64,000 nt of DNA from an uncultured Pseudomonadales bacterium (GCA_949372635.1 CASIAB010000010.1:110072-174071); one strand, 5' to 3'; positions 27,160 to 36,039 are shown, numbered from the stretch's first letter. Made by a program: numbers and translations. Notes: generated by a model from the letters alone, not told the origin.

Positions 27160-27786
27160 ATGATCATATGGGGAAGTAAGCTAAGAATATTTACGGAAAG
27201 CAATGGAAATTTTTATTGCCCAGAGTGCAATGACTATAAGAATTATGAATTGAAGAATGTTAAAAAATACTTTAATTTTCTGTTCATACTACAGTTCGAA
27301 GTAGGTGATTTAGGTAATTATATTGAGTGTAGTGAATGCAATTCCACGTTTAAAGAAGATGTTTTAAAATTTGATCCAAAAGCAGATAATCTAAAAATAA
27401 GAGGACTATATTTTTCAGCTGCTAGAGACATCATGATTTCTATAGCGATGGCAGATGGAAAAATTGGCGATAATGAATTCGAAAGAATAATCAATTCTTT
27501 TGAAAAAATAACGCAAATAAAGTTGGGAAAGGAAGATCTTTTAGATGCAATAAGAAATCTAAAAATACGGGAGCACAGTTTATCTGAAATAACCGAAGAG
27601 ATTGCCCCATATCTAAATGATCAAGGTAAAGAAACAGTGTTGAGAGCCGCGATTGCTATCTCTAAAGCTGATGGAGCAATACAAGAAGAGGAGCTCAATC
27701 TTTTGCATTCGCTTTCAGGTGATCTGCTGCTGCCAAAAGCTTATGCAAATGGAGTTTTTATAGAAGAAGAGATTAGTCCAAAATGA
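27160..27786 (+). CDS. Zinc-ribbon and TerB-like domain protein
   Basis: The 208-residue protein starts with a zinc-ribbon-like segment: CPEC at residues 20-23 and CSEC at about residues 59-62, two CxxC pairs suited to one zinc ion, separated by a hydrophobic stretch. The second half is TerB-like: IAMADGKIGDNEFERI and IAISKADGAIQEEELNLL, the paired acidic helices that define the fold named after tellurite-resistance protein TerB. No signal peptide is seen, so it should be cytoplasmic or membrane-associated. Its codon use is very A/T-rich compared with the core genes. It stands alone downstream of TetR; a role in stress sensing is only suggested by the domain. Confidence 0.78.
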   Translation: MIIWGSKLRIFTESNGNFYCPECNDYKNYELKNVKKYFNFLFILQFEVGDLGNYIECSECNSTFKEDVLKFDPKADNLKIRGLYFSAARDIMISIAMADGKIGDNEFERIINSFEKITQIKLGKEDLLDAIRNLKIREHSLSEITEEIAPYLNDQGKETVLRAAIAISKADGAIQEEELNLLHSLSGDLLLPKAYANGVFIEEEISPK

Positions 27787-28021
27787 TGGATCGTTACCAT
27801 AAAGAAGATGAATATGTTAAATATTACTCCCCGCGCCGTTTCTTCTATTTTTTGATTAACTAACTGTGCCTCCAAAATAATACGTATATGGGTGCACATG
27901 TAACCATTCTGCCTTATCTTGGTGTGACCCTAAGGTCGGGTGTGAGCTAGAAGGGCATAGAAAAAAAGGTACCTCTACTTCAAGTGGCTTGACATGCGGG
28001 GCTAAAATCAATCCGCTTCGC

Positions 28022-30172
28022 TTAATCGCCGGGACTATAGGCGCGCTGCGTATTTGCAACCACATCATCCCAGTGAAACCACGCCGGTTTGAAGCGCCGT
28101 TCCGACAAGAGTTTTGCCTGATCAAAAAAGTGTGGTGATTCTGGGTTGTGGCTCTGCCCATAGTGCAAGTAGCTCGCAGCCTTCACTCCATCCGGATGGA
28201 ACTCATAAACCGCCTTATAAGACGACCCGGTAGTTGCATACTCAAATTGTCGATTAGGATCATCCGTCGGCGAGGTATGATAAATAGTAAAAGCAACACC
28301 AAGAGGACCGCGCACGCCCGCCACGCCGAGACTTGGCTCACGATCATCGAACGGAACGCTGCTAGAACTGCCATAAGGCGCGTGTCGTTGAAGTCGATGC
28401 ACGTCGCCGTAGGAGACCTGCCAATTGCCGTGGCGACCTTCCAGCGTCTTCGCTGCGCGAGCAAGCGCGCTAAATCGCGCGGGAATGTCTGCCACGAATT
28501 CCTCTTTCAAGGTTTCAACTGGATAGCCTCTGCCGTAAAGCTCCTCGTACCACGCGACGGCGAGTGTTGTTTGAGTCGATTTAAGCGAACTGCGGTAATC
28601 CCAATCGAGGAGGTGTTCAAGATAGGGTCTTACTTCGCTAGCCAGCTCTGGATGAGTGTGTTGCAACGATTCGAAGCGGCGTTGATAACGGGGTAGCTCC
28701 GTCATCGGCCAGTACAGCGTCGTGTCGAACGCCATCTCCTGCCATTTTTCGAACGTCACATCGTTAGCTTGACGCAGCAACCAACGGGACATTTGCGCCC
28801 GACGCTTGTCATCCGTGGCATCTTCTACCATGTAGGCTGGGAAATCTAACATCGACGGATTCCCATCGTCGGTTGTTGTGAATGGGGTCGAATTGGTGTT
28901 TTGCATGAAGCCAGAAGCTGGATTAAAGACCTGCGGCAGCTCCTCAATAGGATGGAAATCGCCCCACTCCAGTTCAGGATCGGAACCGTCTACGGGTTTC
29001 GTCCAATCAACACCAAGCTTCCGTTTCGCGACCGTGCCATTGTAGAGATAGAAGATGTTGCCGTCAGCATCGGCATACATTGTGTTGAACGTCTGCAGCT
29101 GGAGGCTCGATGCTGCTGCGTACCACTCGTCGAAATTCGTCGCGCGCGACTGGGCAAGCGACTGCACCATACGCGAACCGTCGTAAAGGCGCGGTACTTT
29201 TATTGCAAGAAAATGCGATTCGTCTTCTTGCTTGGTTATCGGGCCATGATGGCTCTTGCGCAGCTGATAGCGCCGCGGCTGAGCGTCGCCCTTCACAGTG
29301 AGCTCAATCTCCCAAGACTCTGCACGCCGCCAATCGTCGCCATAACGATACAGATCAGGATCGCTTGGATGATCAAAGGTCAGTCGGTACACGTCCGAGA
29401 TATCCGCTTCGTTGACCGTATAGGCCCAACCAAGATGGTTGTTAAAACCGGCCGTTGGGAACGGTGCACCCGGATACATTGCTCCGGAAAAATCCCAACC
29501 TGAATCGCTCTTGACGTGCATCTCGGTGAACATACCTGAGCCATACCAAGGTTGATGGGGATTGATGAACAGCATTGCGGTGCCGTTGCGAGTGCGATCG
29601 GGCCCAATTGCCCATTGATTCGAGCCTAGCGATGCGAGCTCCTCGGCTTCCAATCGCGTCACCTCGCGGGACGGTGCATGTGCAGCACCTAACAAGCGCG
29701 GCAATATCATGTACCGCTCAAAAGCCAGCACGTGCCACGGTTCCATTCGGGCAATGAGACGTGGAGTTACATCCGGATTGCGCTCGAGGAAAAAGTTATA
29801 GCCGTCGGCAAACGCGCGAGCAAGCGTTTGTATTTCTAACGGGAGCGAAGTGAAATCGCGCTGCGAACTTCCGACGATATCAAAAAGCGCGACGTCGAGA
29901 TCACTACTGACTCCGGAATCACCAACCATTTCGGCGTAGCGCCCAAGCGCCTTTATGTAGGTGTCTTCAAGCTGCCAGAAATGGTCTTCACTCTGCGCCC
30001 AGGCGGAGCCGAACACAACGGCAGCATCAGACTCTCCGCGGATGTGCGGCACACCCCATTGATCACGGTGAATAACGACCTGTTTTGCCAGCGGCGAGGC
30101 ATATGCTGGGCCGGCCAAAAAAAATAGGATTAACAGACTGCTAATTAACTCAATGAATTGACGTGATCGCAT
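28022..30172 (-). CDS. Penicillin acylase family protein (Ntn hydrolase)
   Basis: The 716-residue precursor has a signal peptide (LISSLLILFFLAGPAYA) and begins its mature part with VIHRDQWGVPHIRGESDAA, the alpha-chain start of this family. The autocatalytic site is GSNQWAIGP, where Ser would become the N-terminal nucleophile of the beta chain after cleavage; the spacer before it is short. FINPHQPW and GFNNHLGWAYTVNEADISD follow, and NTNSTPF is also typical. The family cleaves amide bonds in acyl-homoserine lactones, beta-lactams or acylated peptides; the substrate here is unknown. It should act in the periplasm. The gene is visibly more GC-rich than the paralogs around it, as is the next one, so the two were probably acquired together. 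They are 67 bases apart. Confidence 0.9.
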   Translation of the reverse strand: MRSRQFIELISSLLILFFLAGPAYASPLAKQVVIHRDQWGVPHIRGESDAAVVFGSAWAQSEDHFWQLEDTYIKALGRYAEMVGDSGVSSDLDVALFDIVGSSQRDFTSLPLEIQTLARAFADGYNFFLERNPDVTPRLIARMEPWHVLAFERYMILPRLLGAAHAPSREVTRLEAEELASLGSNQWAIGPDRTRNGTAMLFINPHQPWYGSGMFTEMHVKSDSGWDFSGAMYPGAPFPTAGFNNHLGWAYTVNEADISDVYRLTFDHPSDPDLYRYGDDWRRAESWEIELTVKGDAQPRRYQLRKSHHGPITKQEDESHFLAIKVPRLYDGSRMVQSLAQSRATNFDEWYAAASSLQLQTFNTMYADADGNIFYLYNGTVAKRKLGVDWTKPVDGSDPELEWGDFHPIEELPQVFNPASGFMQNTNSTPFTTTDDGNPSMLDFPAYMVEDATDDKRRAQMSRWLLRQANDVTFEKWQEMAFDTTLYWPMTELPRYQRRFESLQHTHPELASEVRPYLEHLLDWDYRSSLKSTQTTLAVAWYEELYGRGYPVETLKEEFVADIPARFSALARAAKTLEGRHGNWQVSYGDVHRLQRHAPYGSSSSVPFDDREPSLGVAGVRGPLGVAFTIYHTSPTDDPNRQFEYATTGSSYKAVYEFHPDGVKAASYLHYGQSHNPESPHFFDQAKLLSERRFKPAWFHWDDVVANTQRAYSPGD

Positions 30173-30239
30173 TTAGTGAGCACCTCTGAAGTAGGAAGAA
30201 TAAAGGTACCTTTAGAATGGCAAATTGTCTAGATCTCAA

Positions 30240-31352
30240 CTATGGCCTGGCGGCTTCCCCTAGAAGTTGCCAAAAGCCCTTCGCAAACTCCTCGTCGGAG
30301 CGGTCACCTATCCGAGTCACCACAAGGTTGAGACTAGGCACAATATAGACGTGCTTATTTCTCGCGCCGTTTGCGGCAATGAGGTCGATTGGCGCGGTAT
30401 CGAGCCGCGGATTTATCGTGCCGTCAAAGCGGTTACGATTGACCCACCAAAGATAGCCATAGGAAGGATTTAACGTCTGTGAGCTTGATGTCGCATCGCG
30501 TCGGTATTGTTGATCATTAAATACAGCCGTTCCTGACCAACTACCTTCCGCAAGCATCAACAAACCGAACCTTGCCAGATCTCGAGCGCTCGTTGCAAAA
30601 CCGAAAGCATTGATCGCTTTCGGGCCGCGCGAGATCCATTTCGAATGGGCCATACCGAGTGGTTGAGTAAGCCACTGTCGCGTCAATTCGTGTCGGTCCA
30701 AGCCACTTGCGCGCTCCAATACGTCAACCGTTCGGGCATAAATCTGCGTGTTGTATGCCCATTTCGTCCCAGCCGGCGCATCGAACACGCCCCGCACAGA
30801 CAGACCGCTGGTCATCGTAAGTAGGTGTCTAATGGTGATGTTTTGTTCCTGCTCGGCCGCAGCAGCAGACCAACCCCTACCAAGGTACTCACTGACCTTA
30901 TCATCGATATTCAACAACCCGCGCTCCTGTGCGATGCCAACAAGCACCGACACCACGCTCTTTTGTATCGAGGCGACGTCTTCAATTGCGTGGGGAACGG
31001 CTTTCCCGGAGGGCGATGGGACTGGTACCGTAAACTCTCGACGAGTCGCCGAATTTTCCATCGGCCAATGGCGTTCAGCCAATATTCGACCGTTCAACAA
31101 CACCACCACACCGGCGGCATGATGTTGCCCTGCGAACTGCAATGCTTCCTCCAATTTTGCTGCATCCCAACCCGCTTGCTGCGGATCCACACGCTGCCAG
31201 TCGTCGGATGCGGGCGGGAAATAAAACTCATCGGCGTACACGCTAGCTACGCACAAAGCACATGCCAGTAGCAGGCCAATGCGTAGCCGCCAGGTCCAAC
31301 GTCGGGATCTAGCAATTGTTATCAATATATCCTCCGCGAACATTCGCCCCAC
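30240..31352 (-). CDS. Serine hydrolase, beta-lactamase/class C family
   Basis: The 370-residue protein has an N-terminal hydrophobic segment (LRIGLLLACALCVASVYA) consistent with export. The nucleophile motif SxxK is SIQK at about residue 129, HLLTMTSGL follows, and KWAYNTQIYA supplies the tyrosine of the second motif in the Y-N form used by 6-aminohexanoate-hydrolase/EstB-like members rather than the classic YxN. NKHVYIVPSLNLVVTRIG is the usual C-terminal strand. Such enzymes are esterases, amidases or D-aminopeptidases; true beta-lactamase activity is unlikely to be deducible. It lies just upstream of the penicillin-acylase gene in a shared GC-rich block, which suggests the two act on related compounds outside the cytoplasm. 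Confidence 0.87.
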   Translation of the reverse strand: MGRMFAEDILITIARSRRWTWRLRIGLLLACALCVASVYADEFYFPPASDDWQRVDPQQAGWDAAKLEEALQFAGQHHAAGVVVLLNGRILAERHWPMENSATRREFTVPVPSPSGKAVPHAIEDVASIQKSVVSVLVGIAQERGLLNIDDKVSEYLGRGWSAAAAEQEQNITIRHLLTMTSGLSVRGVFDAPAGTKWAYNTQIYARTVDVLERASGLDRHELTRQWLTQPLGMAHSKWISRGPKAINAFGFATSARDLARFGLLMLAEGSWSGTAVFNDQQYRRDATSSSQTLNPSYGYLWWVNRNRFDGTINPRLDTAPIDLIAANGARNKHVYIVPSLNLVVTRIGDRSDEEFAKGFWQLLGEAARP

Positions 31353-31455
31353 TTCTAACCCTTGCGTCCTTCTCCCAACGGATATTCGATGTGCCTAGGC
31401 TTCTCATATTCTCCTTTTTTATAGAGTCAGGAAACCTCATCAAATCTTAATTCAC

Positions 31456-31839
31456 TTAGGCTCGATAGCTGGCTCCTTTGAAGGTGAGTTCTGCGAGACT
31501 GATCTCACCTTCTAACCTAATATTTCCATCTAAGCTATCCCAGCCTTTCAGAGATATTTTCCAAATATTCCCTCCTAATGCTTCCCAAGTACCCTCATGG
31601 GCTCCCATCAAGCGGTCTCCAGTAGGAAGAAAACATTCGCCTTGCCAAGTACAAGTACCGCTCTTCGCATTCGGGTCATTCATATCTTGCTCTATTATCA
31701 TTGTTCCAAAAGCAGCTCCATAGTGTTCTACATCTCCATCCGTTTTCCAATTTGAAACTGCTCTTAAGCTTCTCTCTGCTGTTCGTTCGTATGAAGTATT
31801 CACATGATGTAAGATCCAATCAGCTATTTTTTCACTCAT
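31456..31839 (-). CDS. Small paralog family protein, copy 3 (no recognised function)
   Basis: From the ATG at 31839, preceded by AGGATAATAATT, the product has 127 residues and starts MSEKIADWILHHVNTSYE like the other copies. Family landmarks are YGAAFGTM, WQGECFLPTGD, HEGTWE, SLDGNIRLEG and a final FKGASYRA. There is no signal peptide. The frame extends 15 codons upstream to 31884, but that part is unlike its relatives. It follows the exported copy at 31967 after 127 bases, repeating the exported-then-small order. Confidence 0.8.
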   Translation of the reverse strand: MSEKIADWILHHVNTSYERTAERSLRAVSNWKTDGDVEHYGAAFGTMIIEQDMNDPNAKSGTCTWQGECFLPTGDRLMGAHEGTWEALGGNIWKISLKGWDSLDGNIRLEGEISLAELTFKGASYRA

Positions 31840-31966
31840 AATTATTATCCTGTAAGTTAGTTTCAAGCAAAGGCTTATCAACAAAGAACCGGTTGGGAGG
31901 AGCCCCGTGATTCTCTTAAGACAAGCCTTTCATCTGGATAAAAAAAAGAAACTCTTTTCAGAATTT

Positions 31967-32668
31967 CTAATCCGCAGTCCATGAAGCTACCTGAGCCCAT
32001 ATTGAGGTAGACTCAACTTTTCTAATACTATTAACTCTCTGTGAAAAGCTCTCCCATCCCGCATAATCTTGCGGCTGATTATTCAGCAGCTCGTCAATAG
32101 AGTTAGCCCAGTTAACCACAATGTGTGTAGCAGGATTAGTGCCATCAGCTATTGATGACGATAAAACCGACCATCCCCTGTCCGAATTCATCTCCGCTAA
32201 ATCAGTGAACGCGCTAGCATACGCGGCAGGATCAGATACAGACATCTGATAGAACATCCCAACGCGATTAGGACTTGTTACGTTATTCGCGTCACCCCCA
32301 AAAGCCAACATTTCGCCCATTCCAGAAGCAATAATTTGAGAAACTTGGCCTACCTCAGACTGAAATGTCGCCCAATCCGAAGAGCCTAAATTACGGGCCA
32401 TATTCGCTGCCATCTCTTCAGGAGATGGATGAACAACCAGAACCGTATGGGTCGCAGGGCTTTCGCCACTTGCCATAGATTGATATAGAAAAATATTAGC
32501 TGAGCCCCCTTGCCCCGTTCGACTGGCTGTAAATTTATCCATCGCTGCTACAACTGCAGGTGGATTTGACACAGTTAATTGATATGACTGAAAAACAAAC
32601 TGCGCAAACGATTGCTGACAATAAATTAGTGAGGATAAAAACAGTAAAGTTGAAAATTTCTTAATCAT
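31967..32668 (-). CDS. Exported two-repeat paralog, copy 3 (no recognised function)
   Basis: The 233-residue product has a signal peptide (FSTLLFLSSLIYCQQSFA). Half one holds LTVSNPPAVVAAMDKF and PATHTVLVVHPS; half two holds YQMSVSDPAAYASAF and NPATHIVVNWANS. Comparison by eye with copy 2 at 23804 shows long shared stretches across the whole length, so these two are the closest pair of duplicates. AAGGAG stands seven bases before the ATG. It precedes small copy 3. Confidence 0.82.
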   Translation of the reverse strand: MIKKFSTLLFLSSLIYCQQSFAQFVFQSYQLTVSNPPAVVAAMDKFTASRTGQGGSANIFLYQSMASGESPATHTVLVVHPSPEEMAANMARNLGSSDWATFQSEVGQVSQIIASGMGEMLAFGGDANNVTSPNRVGMFYQMSVSDPAAYASAFTDLAEMNSDRGWSVLSSSIADGTNPATHIVVNWANSIDELLNNQPQDYAGWESFSQRVNSIRKVESTSIWAQVASWTAD

Positions 32669-32774
32669 TAGTTAACTCCTTTATATTGCTATTTTTTGAG
32701 ATAAGTTTATCTCACGTACGAGAGTGACTTGCGCTAAAAAACTGTCGCAAGACTGATTTCATTTTTATCCTTCT

Positions 32775-33161
32775 CTATCGTTGAATACCGGTAAACTCTA
32801 TTTTTGCCGTCTCTGAGTCCATATCTATTTTTACGACAACCGCATAAAGATTACCATCAGACACATCGTCGAGACTGTACAGAGTGGTTACTCTAGACTT
32901 GCGAGACCAAACCCCTCTTAACTCCGCCGAATTTCGAGCTCCATCGGCACCTATGGCTAAGGCCTTTCCGGTAAAATTTCCTTGAGCTTCATGCCATCTA
33001 TTACTGACCAGATGGTATGTTAGGTAGATCGTGTCATAATCGGCCTGTTTTCCAGTTATGTTTATAATTCCCCCCTCATCAGTCAAGGTAACGGAAGTCA
33101 TTTTTGCCTCTTCAAATGAAAACCCGGAAGGATCTAACTTAAAATCATCAACTACCGCCAT
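32775..33161 (-). CDS. Small paralog family protein, copy 4, divergent (no recognised function)
   Basis: The 128-residue product lacks an export signal. It resembles the other small proteins in length and layout: YDTIYLTYHL at the position of YGTVYGTL, GNFTGKALAIGADG in place of the WxGxxFLxDG block, LRGVWSRK for GxGxW, and a final AKIEFTGIQR. It begins MAVVDD, not MSE, so it is the most divergent copy and membership is inference. It starts 26 bases after the exported gene at 33188 with AGGAG before the ATG. Confidence 0.72.
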   Translation of the reverse strand: MAVVDDFKLDPSGFSFEEAKMTSVTLTDEGGIINITGKQADYDTIYLTYHLVSNRWHEAQGNFTGKALAIGADGARNSAELRGVWSRKSRVTTLYSLDDVSDGNLYAVVVKIDMDSETAKIEFTGIQR

Positions 33162-33187
33162 AACGCACTCCTGTTTATTGGATTAGT

Positions 33188-33892
33188 TTATTGTTTAGGC
33201 CAGCTTTTTACCGGAGCTATAAGAGATGTGTTCAATAATTCTCGCGCGCCACCGATCTTTCTAAAAAAAGTCGTAGCTGCAGTTGACGAATTCATAGAAG
33301 CTTCTTGGGCAACCAAAGCTTCGAAATCCGACGCCCCAATATAAACAAAATGTGTCGCTTCACTATTCCCCAAAAAAACTCTATTCAACCCATATGAATT
33401 CTTTATAGTTCCATCGGCAACACCTGCTTCCATGAATTCAGTCCAGGCCCTGGCATACACCCCCGCATCACTTACATTCAGATCATATTTCATGAAAAAA
33501 GAATCAGCTGTCCAGTCCCCCACCTCAATAGCTGGTATAACTGAGTATTCTGAAACGGGTTCTGCCGCAGCCCTCATTTCTTGAAACATTGTCGCTGCAT
33601 CTGCACACGACTGCATAAGAGCTCCCATCTCGGCAAAGTCACCTACCTCTTCGAAAGAAGCAATTACAAAATGTGTTGATGCTGCAGAGCCATTAATAGT
33701 TTCAGCCATCAACCCGATATCAGCTGGTGCCCTCTTCCCGCAGTCTGAAGCTGCAAATTTGTCGATCGCTGCAACAAAGCCAGCCGGATTGCTTACATTG
33801 AAAAAGTAAAAAGCATGCATTTCATGCTTACCTTGCGCGAACAGGTTGCTTGCGGCTAATGCAACTAAAATAACTAATATCGATTTCTTCAT
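33188..33892 (-). CDS. Exported two-repeat paralog, copy 4 (no recognised function)
   Basis: The 234-residue product has a signal peptide (KKSILVILVALAASNLFA). Half one has FFNVSNPAGFVAAIDKF and ASTHFVIASF; half two has YDLNVSDAGVYARAWTEF and EATHFVYIGAS. Unlike copies 1-3 it has two cysteines (SDCGK and QSCAD), possibly a disulfide. GGAG stands five bases before the ATG. It is the first gene of the right-hand pair and the last coding gene before the region leading to tRNA-Ser. Confidence 0.82.
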   Translation of the reverse strand: MKKSILVILVALAASNLFAQGKHEMHAFYFFNVSNPAGFVAAIDKFAASDCGKRAPADIGLMAETINGSAASTHFVIASFEEVGDFAEMGALMQSCADAATMFQEMRAAAEPVSEYSVIPAIEVGDWTADSFFMKYDLNVSDAGVYARAWTEFMEAGVADGTIKNSYGLNRVFLGNSEATHFVYIGASDFEALVAQEASMNSSTAATTFFRKIGGARELLNTSLIAPVKSWPKQ

Positions 33893-34930
33893 TGAAACTC
33901 CATTTTTTTTTGTTGGGCTAAAAAAGCTTATTTATCTAAAAAGGTGCTGCTGCCAAAGGGTTAAAAAGATTTCTTCGCCCCTCAACAGCAGCATTCCAGA
34001 AAACAAAAAGGCAAATACAGCATATCCTCCGCCTCTTTCTTGGAACAATGTGATTTTTGCAACACTTATGCCATGTTTAGAATATTCATTAATATCAGTT
34101 AGTCAAAAATCTAGCGGACGGGTCAATTTGTTTTAAGAGCCTCGGCCGCACCATAATGAGTCAATGCCCAGGCAACTCGCACCATATTCAATCATTAACA
34201 CCGCTGTAATATGTAACTAACTCTTCGAACAGTCCTAGATCAAAAAGAGGTCCGACTATCCGGTTCTCATTTGCTTAAACATTACTGTAATTGCGAATGA
34301 TTATTAATACTATTTAAACCAAGGAATAGCAACACACTCAGCCACATGGGTACCTGAATAGTCAGTTATTCTTCATTATTAGGCGACTTTTGAAACAAGT
34401 CGCCTTTTTTTACGTCCCACTTCCCCGTTAGCCGGCATCGATGGGGATACCGCAACCGTCCAACGTTGTATTTCAAATTATCGGATTGAGGAGAGAGTCA
34501 AAACTGACTTTATGGGGCGAGAAGTTTTTTTGAATGGTTCTGCGCTTGATCGAATTAATAAAGCACAGACACGTTGGGGAAAGGCTTTGTGTTCCCGCAG
34601 CCAGACGGACACTACTACAAGAAACCAAAACTTTTCCGTTTAGCCTGGATATAAGCACATGAGAAATCTGGTGTTGACTATCGCCCCATGAAAACTACTA
34701 GGCATACAAGAGCGGCTGAACTGCTAACTAACGATGTTCCACCAGCTAAGGGAACGGAACAGTTAGGCAATTCTGTACAAGTGTTTTTAACTACTTATGC
34801 GGAGTGGATCGAGGAGTATTCTGGGCTGGATAATGCCCTTTTGGAAAGGAAAGTTAATACCGAAAGTCAGACAAAATTCGATTTTAGGGTCTTGAAATTA
34901 GTTAAGTCATTGAATTTAGTAAATATTAAG
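33893..34930. other. Long gene-poor stretch between the island and tRNA-Ser
   Basis: About 1 kb holds no gene I can support. Several short frames occur; the longest on the plus strand (34688-35047) runs through the tRNA-Ser complement and is not real. A plus-strand terminator at 34381-34413 has no gene in front of it. The stretch 34470-34900 gives short pieces of protein-like sequence broken by stops, which may be the wreck of a gene. This is what an old integration site next to a tRNA often looks like. Confidence 0.5.
34381..34413 (+). terminator. Orphan rho-independent terminator
   Basis: AGGCGACTT and AAGTCGCCT form a perfect 9-bp stem around a loop of about 11 bases, followed by seven T. 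It would stop plus-strand transcription, yet no plus-strand gene lies within several kilobases to its left. It may be left over from a lost gene or belong to an unseen small RNA. Confidence 0.75.
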
Positions 34931-35020
34931 TGGCGGAGGAGGAGAGATTCGAACTCTCGGAGGACTTTCACCCTCGCTGGTTTTCAAGACCAGTGCATTC
35001 GACCACTCTGCCACCCCTCC
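34931..35020 (-). tRNA. tRNA-Ser (anticodon UGA)
   Basis: On the minus strand the 90 bases fold into a class II tRNA. The acceptor stem starts GGAGGGG and pairs with CTCCTCC (one G-U), followed by G and an encoded CCA. The anticodon arm is CTGGT-CTTGAAA-ACCAG with anticodon TGA, the long variable arm has GAGG paired with CCTC, and the T arm is GAGAG-TTCGAAT-CTCTC. The 3' end points toward the paralog island, the classic orientation for integration into a tRNA gene. Confidence 0.97.
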
Positions 35021-35266
35021 GCTGTACGGTGGAGAATCTTACTATAATCTCTGCCACAGTCAACAGGCTATTGAGCATAAATAACGGCTGCCGAAATGCG
35101 TTGATTTTGGGCAGGTTACGCGTATCATTATTGACATGCCTTGAGGATTATTACGTCCTAAGCTATTGAAAATAGGGACAACACCCTCATATCTTTATCA
35201 AGTCTGACGACCATAGGTCGTTACACACATTAGGGACTACATTATTCAACCTAGCTGGAGAAATCA

Positions 35267-35938
35267 ATGAATGAAGTTGAGTTAAATATTGGTCGAAGCC
35301 AGGATTCGGCACTATCCGTAAACAAGGTAGTTCGCAATACCTACATGCTTTTGTCCATGACACTGTTTTTTAGTGCTATCTGCGCCGTAGCTACCATGGC
35401 ATTGCAAGTTGGCCAGGGAGTTGGCTTTATGTTGTTGATTGGTGGTTTCGTTATGACATTCGTCGTACGCGCCACAGCGAAATCATCTAAAGGCCTTATT
35501 GCTGTCTTCGTCTTTGCAGGATTAATGGGCGGAGCACTAGGACCAATTATATCTATGTACTTGCTAGCCTATGCTAATGGTTCTGCCATCGTCGCTCAGG
35601 CACTTGGCGGTACTGCATTGATTTTCTTGTCTCTGTCTGGTTATGCGCTGACATCTGGTAAGAATTTCAACTTCCTCGGTGGCTTCATCTTCACCGGCAT
35701 GATGGTAGTTATCGTGGCAATGATCGCTAACATTTTCTTGCAGATACCTGCATTTAGCCTCGCGATTTCATCCGCTGTGATCTTGCTGATGTCTGGTTTC
35801 ATCTTGTTCGACACTAGCCGCATCGTTAATGGCGGCGAGCGCAACTACATCATGGCCACAATATCTCTCTACCTAAGCATCTTTAATATCTTTATTCACC
35901 TGCTTAACCTCTTGGGTTCGCTCACTGGTAGAAATTAA
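35267..35938 (+). CDS. yccA: YccA-type Bax inhibitor-1 family membrane protein
   Basis: The 223-residue protein has seven hydrophobic segments and the BI-1/TMBIM features: VVRNTYMLLSMTLFFSA at the start, GFIFTGMMVVIVAMIANIF in the middle and FILFDTSRIVNGGE followed by SLYLSIFNIFIHLLNLL at the end. In E. coli YccA modulates FtsH proteolysis; other members are calcium leak channels. It sits directly upstream of tusDCB as in Pseudomonas, and is followed by a strong terminator. A CTGGAG lies eight bases before the ATG. Confidence 0.92.
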   Translation: MNEVELNIGRSQDSALSVNKVVRNTYMLLSMTLFFSAICAVATMALQVGQGVGFMLLIGGFVMTFVVRATAKSSKGLIAVFVFAGLMGGALGPIISMYLLAYANGSAIVAQALGGTALIFLSLSGYALTSGKNFNFLGGFIFTGMMVVIVAMIANIFLQIPAFSLAISSAVILLMSGFILFDTSRIVNGGERNYIMATISLYLSIFNIFIHLLNLLGSLTGRN

Positions 35939-35967
35939 ACAAGGCTACTTTAGCCGATTAAACACTA

Positions 35968-35992
35968 AACCCCAGCTTGTCTGGGGTTTTTT
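35968..35992 (+). terminator. Rho-independent terminator after yccA
   Basis: AACCCCAG and CTGGGGTT form a perfect 8-bp stem around CTTGT, followed by a T run. It lies 30 bases after the yccA stop and separates it from tusD. Confidence 0.9.
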
Positions 35993-36039
35993 ATTGCCAG
36001 TATTAGTCATAACAGCCCGCCTGGATTAAACTCGATATT

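Noticed and set aside
28901-29503. A 200-codon open frame opposite the penicillin-acylase gene
   Set aside because: The minus-strand frame has all family motifs; long antisense frames are expected in GC-rich coding sequence.
34480-34500. GAGGAGAGA shared with the tRNA-Ser 3' part, as a possible attachment repeat
   Set aside because: Only nine purine-rich bases match and the neighbours differ; too short to call an att site.
34688-35047. A 119-codon plus-strand open frame
   Set aside because: It runs straight through the complement of tRNA-Ser, has no ribosome-binding site, and shows no family resemblance.
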